Assembly: GCF_001956915.1 (NCBI RefSeq)
Contig: NZ_MLJO01000006.1
Span: 62,001-126,000 of the forward strand
DNA: 64,000 bases
Direction: 5' to 3'
From: Intrasporangium flavum
GTDB lineage: Bacteria > Actinomycetota > Actinomycetes > Actinomycetales > Dermatophilaceae
Shown: one piece after another, positions 56,462 to 64,000 of the stretch
Layout of the letters: the number at the start of each line of letters is the position of its first letter
Position numbering within the stretch: the stretch's first letter is position 1
The notes under the pieces: generated by a model
What the model saw: only the letters and a program-made list of their open reading frames with translations
What the model was told of the DNA's origin: nothing
Database searches by the model: none
Position numbers and translations under genes: made by a program

Positions 56462-57154
56462 ATGCGCGTGGACGACGTCGTGCGGGTCGGGCTCGGCACG
56501 TTCGTGCGCCCGCCGGAGGAGACCGGCACCGGCAGCCCGCGCGTCGAGGCCGTGTACGGCTACCTGGCGCGCACGCCGGCGGGCCTGCTGCTGCTCGACA
56601 CCGGGCTCGGCGAGGCCGACGAGGAGACCGACGCCTGGTACCGGCCCCGACGCGTGCACGTGGCCGACGCGCTGGCGTCCGTCGGCGTCGCGCTCGACGA
56701 CGTCGCGATCGTCGTCAACTGCCACCTGCACTTCGACCACATCGGCGGCAACCCCGCCTTCGCCGGTCGACCGATCCTCTGCCAGCGCCGCGAGCTCGAG
56801 ACGGCCCGGGCCGGCGACTACACCGTCGACGCGCTCGTCGACTTCGAGGGCGCCCGCTACGAGCTGCTCGACGGCGAGGCCGAGGTGGCCCCGGGCGTCC
56901 ACGTGCTGCCGACGCCCGGGCACGTCGACGGTCACCAGTCGGTGCTGCTCCGGTGCGACGACGGCACCGTCGTGCTCGCCGGGCAGTCGCACGACACGGC
57001 CTCGGACTGGTCGGCCGACGCCCTCGCCGCGCAGGAGGCAGCGCTCGGCCACGAGCCGCCGCTGCCCGAGCCGAGCCCGTGGATGGCCCGCATCCTCGAG
57101 CTCGACCCGCGTCGCGTCGTGTTCGCGCACGACGCCGCCGTCTGGGAGCCCTGA
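56462..57154 (+). CDS. MBL-fold metallohydrolase
   Basis: A 230-residue metallo-beta-lactamase-fold enzyme. The zinc motif HLHFDH is at about residue 89, with LLLDTGLGEADE, TPGHVDGHQSV and a C-terminal FAHDAAVW providing further ligands. The layout is close to N-acyl-homoserine lactonases (AiiA type), but lactonase activity is not proven by sequence. Confidence 0.9.
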   Translation: MRVDDVVRVGLGTFVRPPEETGTGSPRVEAVYGYLARTPAGLLLLDTGLGEADEETDAWYRPRRVHVADALASVGVALDDVAIVVNCHLHFDHIGGNPAFAGRPILCQRRELETARAGDYTVDALVDFEGARYELLDGEAEVAPGVHVLPTPGHVDGHQSVLLRCDDGTVVLAGQSHDTASDWSADALAAQEAALGHEPPLPEPSPWMARILELDPRRVVFAHDAAVWEP

Positions 57155-57178
57155 GACTCCCAGACCCGCGGATCCGGC

Positions 57179-58195
57179 TCAGCGCCAGCCGAGCCCGGGT
57201 GCGACGTGCGTCAGGAGGCTCTCGATGACGTGCGCGTTGTAGTCGACGCCGAGCTGGTTGGGAACGGTGAGCAGCAACGTGTCGGCCGCGGCGATCGCCT
57301 CGTCCTCGGCGAGGTCGCGCACCAGCTGGTCCGGCTCCCCCGCGTACGTCTTGCCGAAGCGTGCCGTGCCTCCGTCGATGATCCCGACCTGGTCGCTGCT
57401 CGCGGACTCGCGCCCGAAGTAGGCGCGGTCGAGGTCGCTGACGATGGGAAAGACGCTGCGGCTCACCGAGACCCGTGGCTCGCGCTCGTGCCCGGCAGCC
57501 TTCCACGCGTCGCGGAACCGCTGGATCTGCTCGGCCTGCAGCTGGTGGAACGGCACGCCGGTGTCCTCGGTGAGGAGCGTCGAGCTCATGAGATTCATGC
57601 CCTGCTGCGCCGTCCACTCGGCCGTGGCGCGCGACCCGGCGCCCCACCAGATGCGCTCGCGCAGGCCCTCGGAGTGGGGCTCGATGCGGAGCAGGCCGGG
57701 CGGGTTGGGGAACATCGGGCGTGGGCTCGGCTCGGCGAAACCCTTGCCGGACAGCACGTCGAGGAACACCTCGGTGTGCTGGCGGGCCATGGCCGCGTGG
57801 TCGCCACCCTCGGGCTCGTAGCCGAAGTAGCGGAAGCCGTCGACGACCTGCTCGGGCGACCCGCGGCTGATGCCGAGCTGGAGCCTGCCGCCGGAGATGA
57901 GGTCGGCGGCGCCGGCGTCCTCGGCCATGTAGAGCGGGTTCTCGTAGCGCATGTCGATGACGCCGGTGCCGATCTCGATGCGGCTCGTGCGCGCCCCGAC
58001 GGCCGCGAGGAGCGGGAACGGCGAGGCCAGCTGCCGCGCGAAGTGGTGCACGCGGAAGTAGGCACCGTCGGCGCCGAGCTCCTCGGCGGCGACGGCGAGG
58101 TCGATGGACTGGAGCAGCGTGTCGGACGCCGTGCGCGTCTGCGAGTGCGGCGACGGGTTCCAGTGTCCGAAGGAGAGGAAGCCGATGTTCTTCAC
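57179..58195 (-). CDS. LLM-class flavin-dependent oxidoreductase
   Basis: A 338-residue bacterial-luciferase-like monooxygenase or dehydrogenase using FMN or F420. Family blocks seen are AEELGADGAYFRVHHFARQ, RIEIGTGVIDMRYENPLYMAEDAGAADLISGGRLQLGISRGSP and the C-terminal barrel. The GTG at 58195 has GGAGGGG upstream and starts the conserved KNIGFLSFGHW. It diverges from the sulfite-oxidase-like gene. Confidence 0.92.
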   Translation of the reverse strand: MKNIGFLSFGHWNPSPHSQTRTASDTLLQSIDLAVAAEELGADGAYFRVHHFARQLASPFPLLAAVGARTSRIEIGTGVIDMRYENPLYMAEDAGAADLISGGRLQLGISRGSPEQVVDGFRYFGYEPEGGDHAAMARQHTEVFLDVLSGKGFAEPSPRPMFPNPPGLLRIEPHSEGLRERIWWGAGSRATAEWTAQQGMNLMSSTLLTEDTGVPFHQLQAEQIQRFRDAWKAAGHEREPRVSVSRSVFPIVSDLDRAYFGRESASSDQVGIIDGGTARFGKTYAGEPDQLVRDLAEDEAIAAADTLLLTVPNQLGVDYNAHVIESLLTHVAPGLGWR

Positions 58196-58247
58196 GTCCC
58201 CTCCAACGCACGAGCGGGCCAAAGCCTTCCGCACGCCCTGCGGCAAA

Positions 58248-58276
58248 CCATCCGCCGCCCCCGCCCGCGCCGAACG
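58248..58276 (+). promoter_or_regulatory. SigK-like promoter of the sulfite-oxidase-like gene
   Basis: CCATCC (58248-58253) and CCGAACG (58270-58276) are 16 bases apart and end 6 bases before the ATG. They resemble the mycobacterial SigK promoter elements as I recall them (CCATCC and CCGAAT-like). Confidence 0.6.
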
Positions 58277-58282
58277 ACCCCC

Positions 58283-59797
58283 ATGACACGCCTACGGTTC
58301 GCACTGACCGGCCTGCTCGCCGCCGTCGCCGGCATCGCCGCCGGCCACTTGGTGGCCGGCTTCGTGCAGCCCGCGGCGTCCCCGGTGCTCGCGATCGGCT
58401 CGACGGTCATCGACCTGACGCCGCAGCCGCTCAAGGAGTGGGCGATCGAGCACTTCGGCACCAACGACAAGCTCGTGCTCCAGGCGTCGGTGCTCGTCGT
58501 CACGCTCGTGCTCTCGGCGCTCGTCGGCCTGCTGGCCCGGCGCCGACTGTGGCTCTCGGTCGCCGGGCTCGTCGTGCTCGTCGGCCTGGCCGGCGCCGCG
58601 GCGCTCTCCCGGCCCACCGCCGGGCTCCTCGACGCCGTGCCTTCGGTGGTCGCGCTCGTCGTGGGCGTGGCCGTCCTCGTCGGGCTCGTGCGCGCCATCG
58701 ACAGCGACGGGCGGACGGACCCTGGCTCCGACGCGTCCGGCGGGTTCGCGCGACGCCGCTTCGTCCTCGGCTCCGCCGGCGTCGTCGTCCTGTCGGCGCT
58801 GGCCGCGGCCGGGGGTCAGCTGCGTGCGGGGGCGACCAGGGTCAAGGACATCGTGCTCCCCCGGCCGGCGAGCCCCGCCAAGGCCTTTCCCGCCGGGATC
58901 GAGTCGCAGGTCAAGGGCATCAGCCCGCTGCGCACGCCGACCGAGAAGTTCTACCGGGTCGACACCAACCTCACCGTCCCGCAGGTCGACGTCGACACGT
59001 GGTCGCTCCAGGTCGACGGCATGGTGGAGCGTCCGTTCACGATGACCTTCGCCGAGCTCTCCGCGATGCCGCTCATCGAGCGCGACATCACGATGACCTG
59101 CGTGTCCAACGAGGTGGGCGGCGGCTACGTCGGGGCCGCACGCTGGCTCGGCGTCCGGCTCACCGACGTCCTCGACCGCGCCGGCGTCAAGGGCAACCCG
59201 GACCAGGTGTTCAGCACCGCCGTCGACGGGTTCACCATCAGCACCCCGCTCGCCGTCGTCCGTGACGGCCGCGACGCCATGATCGCCATCGGCATGAACG
59301 GCCGGCAGCTGACCGACGTGCACGGCTTCCCGGCCCGCCTCATCACGCCCGGTCTCTACGGCTTCGTCGGGGCCACGAAGTGGCTGACGAAGCTGACGCT
59401 GACGACCTACGCGCAGGACAAGGCGTACTGGACCGAACGACAGTGGTCCACCGACGCCCCGATCAAGACGAGCGCCCGGATCGACACGCCTGCACCGCTG
59501 TCCACGATCCAGGCCGGACGCGTGGCCGTCGGCGGCGTCGCCTGGGCCCAGCACCGCGGCGTCGGGAAGGTCGAGGTGAGCATCGACGGCGGCCCCTGGC
59601 AGGAGGCGAGGCTCGGCCCCGACGTCGGCCTCGACTACTGGCGCCAGTGGTACCTGCCGTGGGACGCGAAGACCGGCCTGCACCGCCTGGCGGTACGCGC
59701 CGTCGACCGCGAGGGACAGGTGCAGACCGCAGACCGGGCACGCCCGTTCCCCAACGGTTCCAGCGGCATCCAGGAGGTCGTCGTCACGGTCGCGTGA
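58283..59797 (+). CDS. Membrane-anchored sulfite-oxidase-family molybdoenzyme
   Basis: A 504-residue protein with four or five N-terminal membrane helices (residues 1-180) followed by an extracytoplasmic sulfite-oxidase/YedY-like Mo domain. The Mo-ligand cysteine is in ITMTCVSNEVGGGYVGAARW, and the C-terminal dimerisation domain (KVEVSIDGGPWQEA) is present. It would bind molybdopterin from the moeA pathway. Its substrate is unknown; methionine sulfoxide reduction or sulfite oxidation are possibilities. It leads into the fasciclin-sigK-rskA group and carries a promoter like that of the fasciclin gene. Confidence 0.92.
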   Translation: MTRLRFALTGLLAAVAGIAAGHLVAGFVQPAASPVLAIGSTVIDLTPQPLKEWAIEHFGTNDKLVLQASVLVVTLVLSALVGLLARRRLWLSVAGLVVLVGLAGAAALSRPTAGLLDAVPSVVALVVGVAVLVGLVRAIDSDGRTDPGSDASGGFARRRFVLGSAGVVVLSALAAAGGQLRAGATRVKDIVLPRPASPAKAFPAGIESQVKGISPLRTPTEKFYRVDTNLTVPQVDVDTWSLQVDGMVERPFTMTFAELSAMPLIERDITMTCVSNEVGGGYVGAARWLGVRLTDVLDRAGVKGNPDQVFSTAVDGFTISTPLAVVRDGRDAMIAIGMNGRQLTDVHGFPARLITPGLYGFVGATKWLTKLTLTTYAQDKAYWTERQWSTDAPIKTSARIDTPAPLSTIQAGRVAVGGVAWAQHRGVGKVEVSIDGGPWQEARLGPDVGLDYWRQWYLPWDAKTGLHRLAVRAVDREGQVQTADRARPFPNGSSGIQEVVVTVA

Positions 59798-59855
59798 CGA
59801 CCGGCCACCCGGGCACCACAAGGCACGACGTTTCCGAATTTGTTGCAGCCCAGAC

Positions 59856-59883
59856 CAATCCACCCGCCGCACGGCACCGAACG
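59856..59883 (+). promoter_or_regulatory. SigK-like promoter of the fasciclin gene
   Basis: CAATCC (59856-59861) and CCGAACG (59877-59883) are 15 bases apart, upstream of the GTG at 59920. The -10 part, CCGAACGAC, is identical to that ahead of the sulfite-oxidase-like gene. Confidence 0.55.
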
Positions 59884-59919
59884 ACTGATGACCGTGCACC
59901 ACCTCTCAAGGAGCAGATC

Positions 59920-60582
59920 GTGAACAAGACCCGCACCGGCCTCGTGGCCCTCGCCCTCGCCGTCCCGCTGGCCCTGTCGGCCTGCGGCAGCAACACGGAC
60001 AACAACACCGCCTCCGCCGGCGCCGGCTCGACGCCGATGTCGACCAGCTCGGACGCGATGACGCCCTCGGACACGATGACCTCGTCGAGCAGCGACATGG
60101 CCGACCCGGCCTCGATGGTCTTCGGCAGCGCGTGCAGCGCCGTGCCGAAGGACGGCAAGGGCTCCTTCCAGGGCATGGCCACCGACCCGGTCGCCACCGC
60201 CGCGAGCAACAACCCGCTCCTGTCGACGCTCGTCACCGCCGTCAAGACCGCCGGCCTCGTCGACACCCTGAACTCCGCCCCGGAGATCACTGTCTTCGCG
60301 CCGACCAACGACGCGTTCGCCAAGATCCCGGCCGCCGACCTCAAGAAGGTCCTCGCCGACAAGCCGACGCTGACCAAGATCCTCACCAACCACGTCGTTG
60401 CCGGCAAGCTCTCCCCGGACCAGCTCGCGGGCGACCACAAGACGCTCGCCGGCACGACGATCACCGTCAAGGGCTCGGGCGAGGACTTCACCGTCGGCAA
60501 GGCGGACGCCAAGGTCCTCTGCGGCAACGTGCCGACGGCCAACGCGACGGTCTACATCATCGACTCCGTCCTCATGCCCTGA
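59920..60582 (+). CDS. Fasciclin-domain lipoprotein (MPT83/MPT70-like)
   Basis: A 220-residue surface lipoprotein. The signal ends in LALSACGS, a Ser/Thr/Met-rich linker follows, and a single FAS1 domain covers about residues 85-220, with EITVFAPTNDAFAKIP and LTKILTNHVVAGKL as the H1 and H2 boxes. Its layout matches mycobacterial MPT83, which is controlled by SigK. AAGGAG precedes the GTG. The next genes encode a SigK-like factor and its anti-sigma factor. Confidence 0.92.
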   Translation: MNKTRTGLVALALAVPLALSACGSNTDNNTASAGAGSTPMSTSSDAMTPSDTMTSSSSDMADPASMVFGSACSAVPKDGKGSFQGMATDPVATAASNNPLLSTLVTAVKTAGLVDTLNSAPEITVFAPTNDAFAKIPAADLKKVLADKPTLTKILTNHVVAGKLSPDQLAGDHKTLAGTTITVKGSGEDFTVGKADAKVLCGNVPTANATVYIIDSVLMP

Positions 60583-60644
60583 CGACCGACGCGGCAACGG
60601 GACAGTGACGTGAACGGACCGACCGAGGGACCACAATGGATCCC

Positions 60645-61247
60645 ATGACACGGTTCCAGGTCGTCCCCTCCGGCGATGAAGCGCCGGAGGGGACGCCCCG
60701 TCCTGCAGGGCTCGAGGAGCTGCTGCACCGGTCCGCGACCGGCGACGAGTCGGCCTTCGGCGAGCTCTACGACGCCGTGTCGACGCGCCTGTTCGGCCTG
60801 GTGCGGCGGGTCGTGCGCGACCCGGCCCAGTCCGAGGAGGTCACGCAGGAGGTCTTCCTCGAGATCTGGCGGCACAGCGCCCGCTTCGACGCCGGCCGGG
60901 GCAGCGCCCTGTCCTGGATGCTCACCATCGCCCACCGCAAGGCCGTCGACCGGGTCCGGTCCTCGGAGGCCTCGCGGTCGCGCGACGAGTCGTGGGGGGT
61001 CTCCCACCAGGACGTCGACCACGACGCGACGGCCGAGGGAGCCGTGCAGCGTCTCGACGCCGAACGCGTCCACCGGGCGCTGCAGACCCTGACCGACGCC
61101 CAACGACAGGCACTGGAGCTGTCCTACCTCTCGGGCTACACGCACACGGAGGTGGCCTCCATGCTCGGCCTCCCGCTCGGGACCGCCAAGACGCGGATCC
61201 GCGACGGACTCATCAGACTTCGGGACACGATGGGGGTGACCTCGTGA
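60645..61247 (+). CDS. sigK: ECF sigma factor, SigK type
   Basis: A 200-residue group 4 sigma factor. Region 2 is at FGELYDAVSTRLFGLVRRVVRDPAQSEEVTQEVFLEIWRHS and region 4 at LTDAQRQALELSYLSGYTHTEVASMLGLPLGTAKTRIRDGL. The ATG at 60645 is preferred to one at 60636 because CACAAT lies 7 bases before it. It overlaps rskA by 4 bases (GTGA), the usual sigma/anti-sigma arrangement. It probably transcribes the fasciclin and sulfite-oxidase-like genes. Confidence 0.9.
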   Translation: MTRFQVVPSGDEAPEGTPRPAGLEELLHRSATGDESAFGELYDAVSTRLFGLVRRVVRDPAQSEEVTQEVFLEIWRHSARFDAGRGSALSWMLTIAHRKAVDRVRSSEASRSRDESWGVSHQDVDHDATAEGAVQRLDAERVHRALQTLTDAQRQALELSYLSGYTHTEVASMLGLPLGTAKTRIRDGLIRLRDTMGVTS

Positions 61248-62071
61248 GTGACGACATCCACGCCCTGTCGGGCGCCTACGCCGTCGATGCGGTCGACGAC
61301 GTCGAGCGCGTCCGGTTCGAGCGGCACCTGGCCGGGTGCGAAGCGTGCCAGACCGAGGTCGCGAGCCTGCGGGCCGCCGCGGCCGAGCTGTCGGCGCTGA
61401 GCGAGCTGGCTCCGCCGCCGTCCCTCAAGGCCAAGGTGATGGCCGACATCCGCACCGTGCGTCCGCTGCCGCCGCTCGTCGGCTCGCCCGTCGAGGCCGA
61501 GGCTCCCGCGACGATCCCCGTACCCGCTGCGGCAGACGGCGTCACGGCTCGGCCGACCGGATCCGACCCGGCCGGTGACGAGCGGGTGACGCCGATGACG
61601 TCGGCGCCGCACGCCGCTCGTGCACCGCGGCGGACGCTGTGGCGCGGCCTCGTCGCGGCCGCGACGGCGCTCGTGCTCGCCGTGGCCGGGTTCACCGTGT
61701 GGCGCACCACCAACACCGACCCGAACCAGACCATCGCCGAGCAGGTGCTCACCGCCGCCGACGCGACGACGGTGACGCACACGCTGCCGGGCGGGGCGCA
61801 GGCGAAGGTCGTCCGGTCCGACTCGTTGCACAAGGCCGTGCTCGTCACCAAGGACATGCCCGCGGCGCCGAACGGCAAGGTGTACCAGCTGTGGCTGCAG
61901 GACCCGACCGGCCACATGGCCTCCGCCGGGCTCATGCCGCCGGGCACCGACCAGGTCGTCGTCCTCGACGGCGACGCGAGCAAGGCCACCGGCGCCGGCA
62001 TCACGGTCGAGCCGGCGGGTGGGTCGGGCCAGCCGACGTCCGCCCCGGTCGCGCTCTTCGCCTTCGCCTGA
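61244..62071 (+). CDS. rskA: Membrane anti-sigma factor, RskA type
   Basis: A 275-residue single-pass protein. The cytoplasmic N-terminus has a zinc-finger-like ZAS motif, RFERHLAGCEACQTEV, which binds the sigma factor. A membrane helix lies near residues 137-153, and the outer C-terminal RskA domain has VLVTKDMPAAPNGKVYQLWLQD. RskA in mycobacteria holds SigK until regulated proteolysis releases it. The pairing with sigK is translationally coupled. Confidence 0.92.
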   Translation: MSDDIHALSGAYAVDAVDDVERVRFERHLAGCEACQTEVASLRAAAAELSALSELAPPPSLKAKVMADIRTVRPLPPLVGSPVEAEAPATIPVPAAADGVTARPTGSDPAGDERVTPMTSAPHAARAPRRTLWRGLVAAATALVLAVAGFTVWRTTNTDPNQTIAEQVLTAADATTVTHTLPGGAQAKVVRSDSLHKAVLVTKDMPAAPNGKVYQLWLQDPTGHMASAGLMPPGTDQVVVLDGDASKATGAGITVEPAGGSGQPTSAPVALFAFA

Positions 62072-62075
62072 CCAG

Positions 62076-62114
62076 GTCGTCGGCGTCCCGTCAGGCCGAC
62101 GGGACGCCGACGAC
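62076..62114. terminator. Bidirectional terminator over the SDR stop codon
   Basis: A perfect 17-bp stem (62076-62092 with 62098-62114) closes a 5-base loop. It starts 4 bases after rskA, and the stop codon of the convergent SDR gene (62091-62093) lies within the stem-loop. Confidence 0.85.
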
Positions 62115-62930
62115 GCGTCGCACGACGCTGTCGTAGGCGCGGTCGGGCAGTACTGCGTGCAGCGCGATCATCGGCTTGGCGCCGAACCCGACGGCGTAGC
62201 GCGTCCGCGGTCGCCCGGCACGGACGGCCTTGGCGATGGTCCTGGCGATGAGCTCGGGGGGCGAGGACCGGCGCGCCGTGCTCTCGGACGACAGCGAGTC
62301 GGCCACGGCGCGGCCCTGCGCGGCGTACGGACCCTCGCCGGACACGGCGCGCACCTTGTCGGCCGCGATGCCGCTCCACTCGGTGCGGATGCCGCCGGGC
62401 TCGATGACGACGACGTCGATGCCGAAGGGCGCGACCTCAAGTCGCAGGCAGTCGCTGAGGGCCTCGAGGGCGAACTTCGTCGCGTGGTACCAGGCGCCGA
62501 GCGGGGTGGTGATCTTGCCGCCCATCGAGGTGACGTTGACGACGGTTCCCGACCGCTGCGCCCGCATGTGGGGCAGGACGAGCTGGATGAGGCGCGCGGC
62601 CCCGAAGACGTTGACCTCCATCTGCGCCCGGGCCTCCTGCATCGGCACGTCCTCGACGGCGCCGTAGGAGCCGTAGCCGGCGTTGTTGACGAGCACGTCG
62701 ATGCGCCCCTGCTCGGCGACGACGGTGGCCACGGCGTCCTGCATCGAGGCGTCGTCGGTGACGTCGAGGGCCAGCACGTGGATGCCCAGGACGGCGAGGT
62801 CCTGCATCCGCTCGGTGCGCCGGGCCGCTGCGTAGACGGTGTGGCCGGCGGCCGCGAGCTCGCGGGCGGTCGCGGCGCCGATGCCGGACGACGCTCCGGT
62901 GACGAGGGCGACGGCGTTCGTGGTGGGCAT
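62091..62930 (-). CDS. Short-chain dehydrogenase/reductase
   Basis: A 279-residue classical SDR with the NAD(P) motif VTGASSGIGAATARELA, the NNAGYG motif, catalytic Ser in VVNVTSMGG and YHATK for Tyr and Lys. An Arg-rich AARRTER after the second strand favours NADPH. GGAGAG lies ahead of the ATG. Substrate unknown. It diverges from the AraC-type regulator gene, which may control it. Confidence 0.93.
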   Translation of the reverse strand: MPTTNAVALVTGASSGIGAATARELAAAGHTVYAAARRTERMQDLAVLGIHVLALDVTDDASMQDAVATVVAEQGRIDVLVNNAGYGSYGAVEDVPMQEARAQMEVNVFGAARLIQLVLPHMRAQRSGTVVNVTSMGGKITTPLGAWYHATKFALEALSDCLRLEVAPFGIDVVVIEPGGIRTEWSGIAADKVRAVSGEGPYAAQGRAVADSLSSESTARRSSPPELIARTIAKAVRAGRPRTRYAVGFGAKPMIALHAVLPDRAYDSVVRRVVGVPSA

Positions 62931-63114
62931 GGTGCTCTCCTCCGGTGGGGTGGATGGTCGGGTCGGTGACCACGCTAGGACGCCGGCAGCCCCCGGGGGC
63001 TGGCCGATGACGCCATCTCGTTGTCCGTCGACGACACGCTCCGCTGCGCCGGCGGTGGCGTGATCGGTCCGACGCGTGGCGCCATCGGACACACGCGAGA
63101 GCCGGCGCCCCACC

Positions 63115-63120
63115 TACGCT
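63115..63120 (+). promoter_or_regulatory. -10 element (TACGCT)
   Basis: TACGCT ends 7 bases before the GTG of the AraC-type gene, matching the leaderless pattern seen elsewhere in the window. Confidence 0.5.
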
Positions 63121-63127
63121 GGTGGTC

Positions 63128-64000
63128 GTGACCGTCGGACGTTTCGCCCTCGACCCCGGGTTCAAGGTGTTCGCCCGCGACCTGCGGCTCTCGTGGCCGT
63201 GCGTACTCCGCCGCGCCGGACTGCCGGACGGCCTCGCGGTGCGCGGGCCGACGTGGCTCACCGTCGAGGAGTACTACCGCCTCTGGGAGGCCCTGGCACA
63301 GGAGGCGGGCGACCGCGACCTCACCCTCGAGGTGGGCACCGCCATCTCGGCGGAGGCTTTCAGCCCGCCCATCCTCGCCGCCTCGTGCAGCGCCGACCTC
63401 GCATCCGCCGCGCGGCGCATCGCGGAGTACAAGCCCCTCATCGGGCCGCTGCGGCTCGAGGTCGAGCGACGGCCCGACGGCGGCCTCGACGTCGCCTTCG
63501 AGTGGCCCGAAGGACCTCCGGTCCCCCCGGTGCTGGCCGCGTCGGAGCTCGTCTTCTGGGTCGCCCTGGGCCGGATCGCGACGCGCCACCACATCCGGCC
63601 CACGACGGTGACGATGCCCGCAGGGCCGCGGGACCGCTCGGCCCTCGAGGGCTATCTCGGCACCCGGGTCCGGGGCGGCAGCGAGTACCGGGTGGGCTTC
63701 GAGGCCGCCGACGCCACCCGGCCGTTCCTGACGACGAACGAGACGCTGTGGCGCGTCCTCGCCCCCGAGCTCCGACGCCAGCTGCACGAGCTCGGCGCGG
63801 CGGACTCCGTGGCCGAGCAGGTGGTGGCGGTGCTGCACCGTTCGCTGCCGGCGGGCGACGCGTCGATAGGCGGTGTCACGCAGGCCCTCGCGACGACGCC
63901 GCGGACCCTCCAGCGCCAGCTGGCCCACGAGGGCACCTCGTTCCAGCAGGTCCTCGCCGACACGCGACGCGCCCTGGCCACGCGCTACCTCGACGAGCCG
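63128..64000 (+). CDS. AraC-family regulator, 3' end outside window
   Basis: The visible 291 codons encode an N-terminal ligand-binding domain of the Arabinose_bd (PF12625) type, including SWPCVLRRAGLPDG, VEEYYRLWEALAQEAG and AFSPPILAASCSADLASAARRIAEYKPLIGPL. The first part of an AraC helix-turn-helix domain follows (IGGVTQALATTPRTLQRQLAHEGTSFQQVLADTRRALATRYL). The frame is open to the last base, so the gene continues past the window. It is divergent from the SDR gene across 197 bases and may regulate it. Confidence 0.88.
   Translation, partial: MTVGRFALDPGFKVFARDLRLSWPCVLRRAGLPDGLAVRGPTWLTVEEYYRLWEALAQEAGDRDLTLEVGTAISAEAFSPPILAASCSADLASAARRIAEYKPLIGPLRLEVERRPDGGLDVAFEWPEGPPVPPVLAASELVFWVALGRIATRHHIRPTTVTMPAGPRDRSALEGYLGTRVRGGSEYRVGFEAADATRPFLTTNETLWRVLAPELRRQLHELGAADSVAEQVVAVLHRSLPAGDASIGGVTQALATTPRTLQRQLAHEGTSFQQVLADTRRALATRYLDEP

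Overview
The window reads as one contiguous chromosomal segment of a high-GC Gram-positive bacterium. Coding sequence is very GC-rich at third positions, GTG starts are common, and start codons repeatedly follow a TANNNT hexamer at 6-7 bases. The gene families present (SigK/RskA-like sigma/anti-sigma pair, DUF222-HNH with an SOS box, class F sortase, NarL-type kinase with ABC exporter) fit Actinobacteria, most likely Micrococcales such as the Intrasporangiaceae. That placement is inference. I recognised no rRNA, tRNA, CRISPR array, transposase or integrase.

Layout. 1-8 kb: end of a membrane protein gene, a penicillin-binding protein, a secreted amidase, a lipoprotein and a secreted thermolysin-like protease. 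8-18 kb: fdhD, a YciI protein, a lower-GC islet holding one glycosylase-like gene between hairpin repeats, an ABC-F protein overlapping moeA, a family 1 glycosidase, sdaA and an ornithine-cyclodeaminase homologue. 18-20 kb: surface protein plus class F sortase. 20.8-25.5 kb: coxS-L-M-G for a form II molybdenum hydroxylase. 25.6-29 kb: aldo/keto reductase, GntR regulator with sterol desaturase, thioesterase. 29-33 kb: mobA-like, MoxR ATPase (coxD), VWA protein (coxE) and xdhC, which look like the maturation set for the hydroxylase. 33-40 kb: orphan peptide-type binding lipoprotein, then a sugar ABC importer with a Gfo/Idh/MocA dehydrogenase. 40-41.9 kb: an Imm5-like protein, a DUF2200 protein and a membrane protein.

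41.9-46.9 kb: a compact five-gene cassette (ATP-grasp ligase, peptidase-E-like protein, two esterases, class I glutamine amidotransferase) of unknown product. This is my best candidate for an undescribed pathway. 47-54.4 kb: HdeD-like, YciI and DUF805 proteins, a secreted phospholipase C/phosphatase family protein, and an ABC transporter fused by overlaps to a two-component system, preceded by a palindrome pair. 54.4-58.2 kb: SOS-box-controlled DUF222-HNH gene, SRPBCC, MBL-fold and luciferase-like proteins. 58.2-62.1 kb: sulfite-oxidase-like protein, fasciclin lipoprotein, sigK and rskA; the first two carry matching SigK-like promoters. The window ends in an SDR gene and a truncated AraC-type regulator.

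Two themes recur. The first is molybdenum enzymology: fdhD, moeA, coxSLMG, mobA/coxD/coxE/xdhC and a sulfite oxidase homologue. The second is the exported surface: PBP, amidase, protease, sortase system, fasciclin protein and phospholipase. Translational overlaps of the ATGA/GTGA type are frequent and define most operons.
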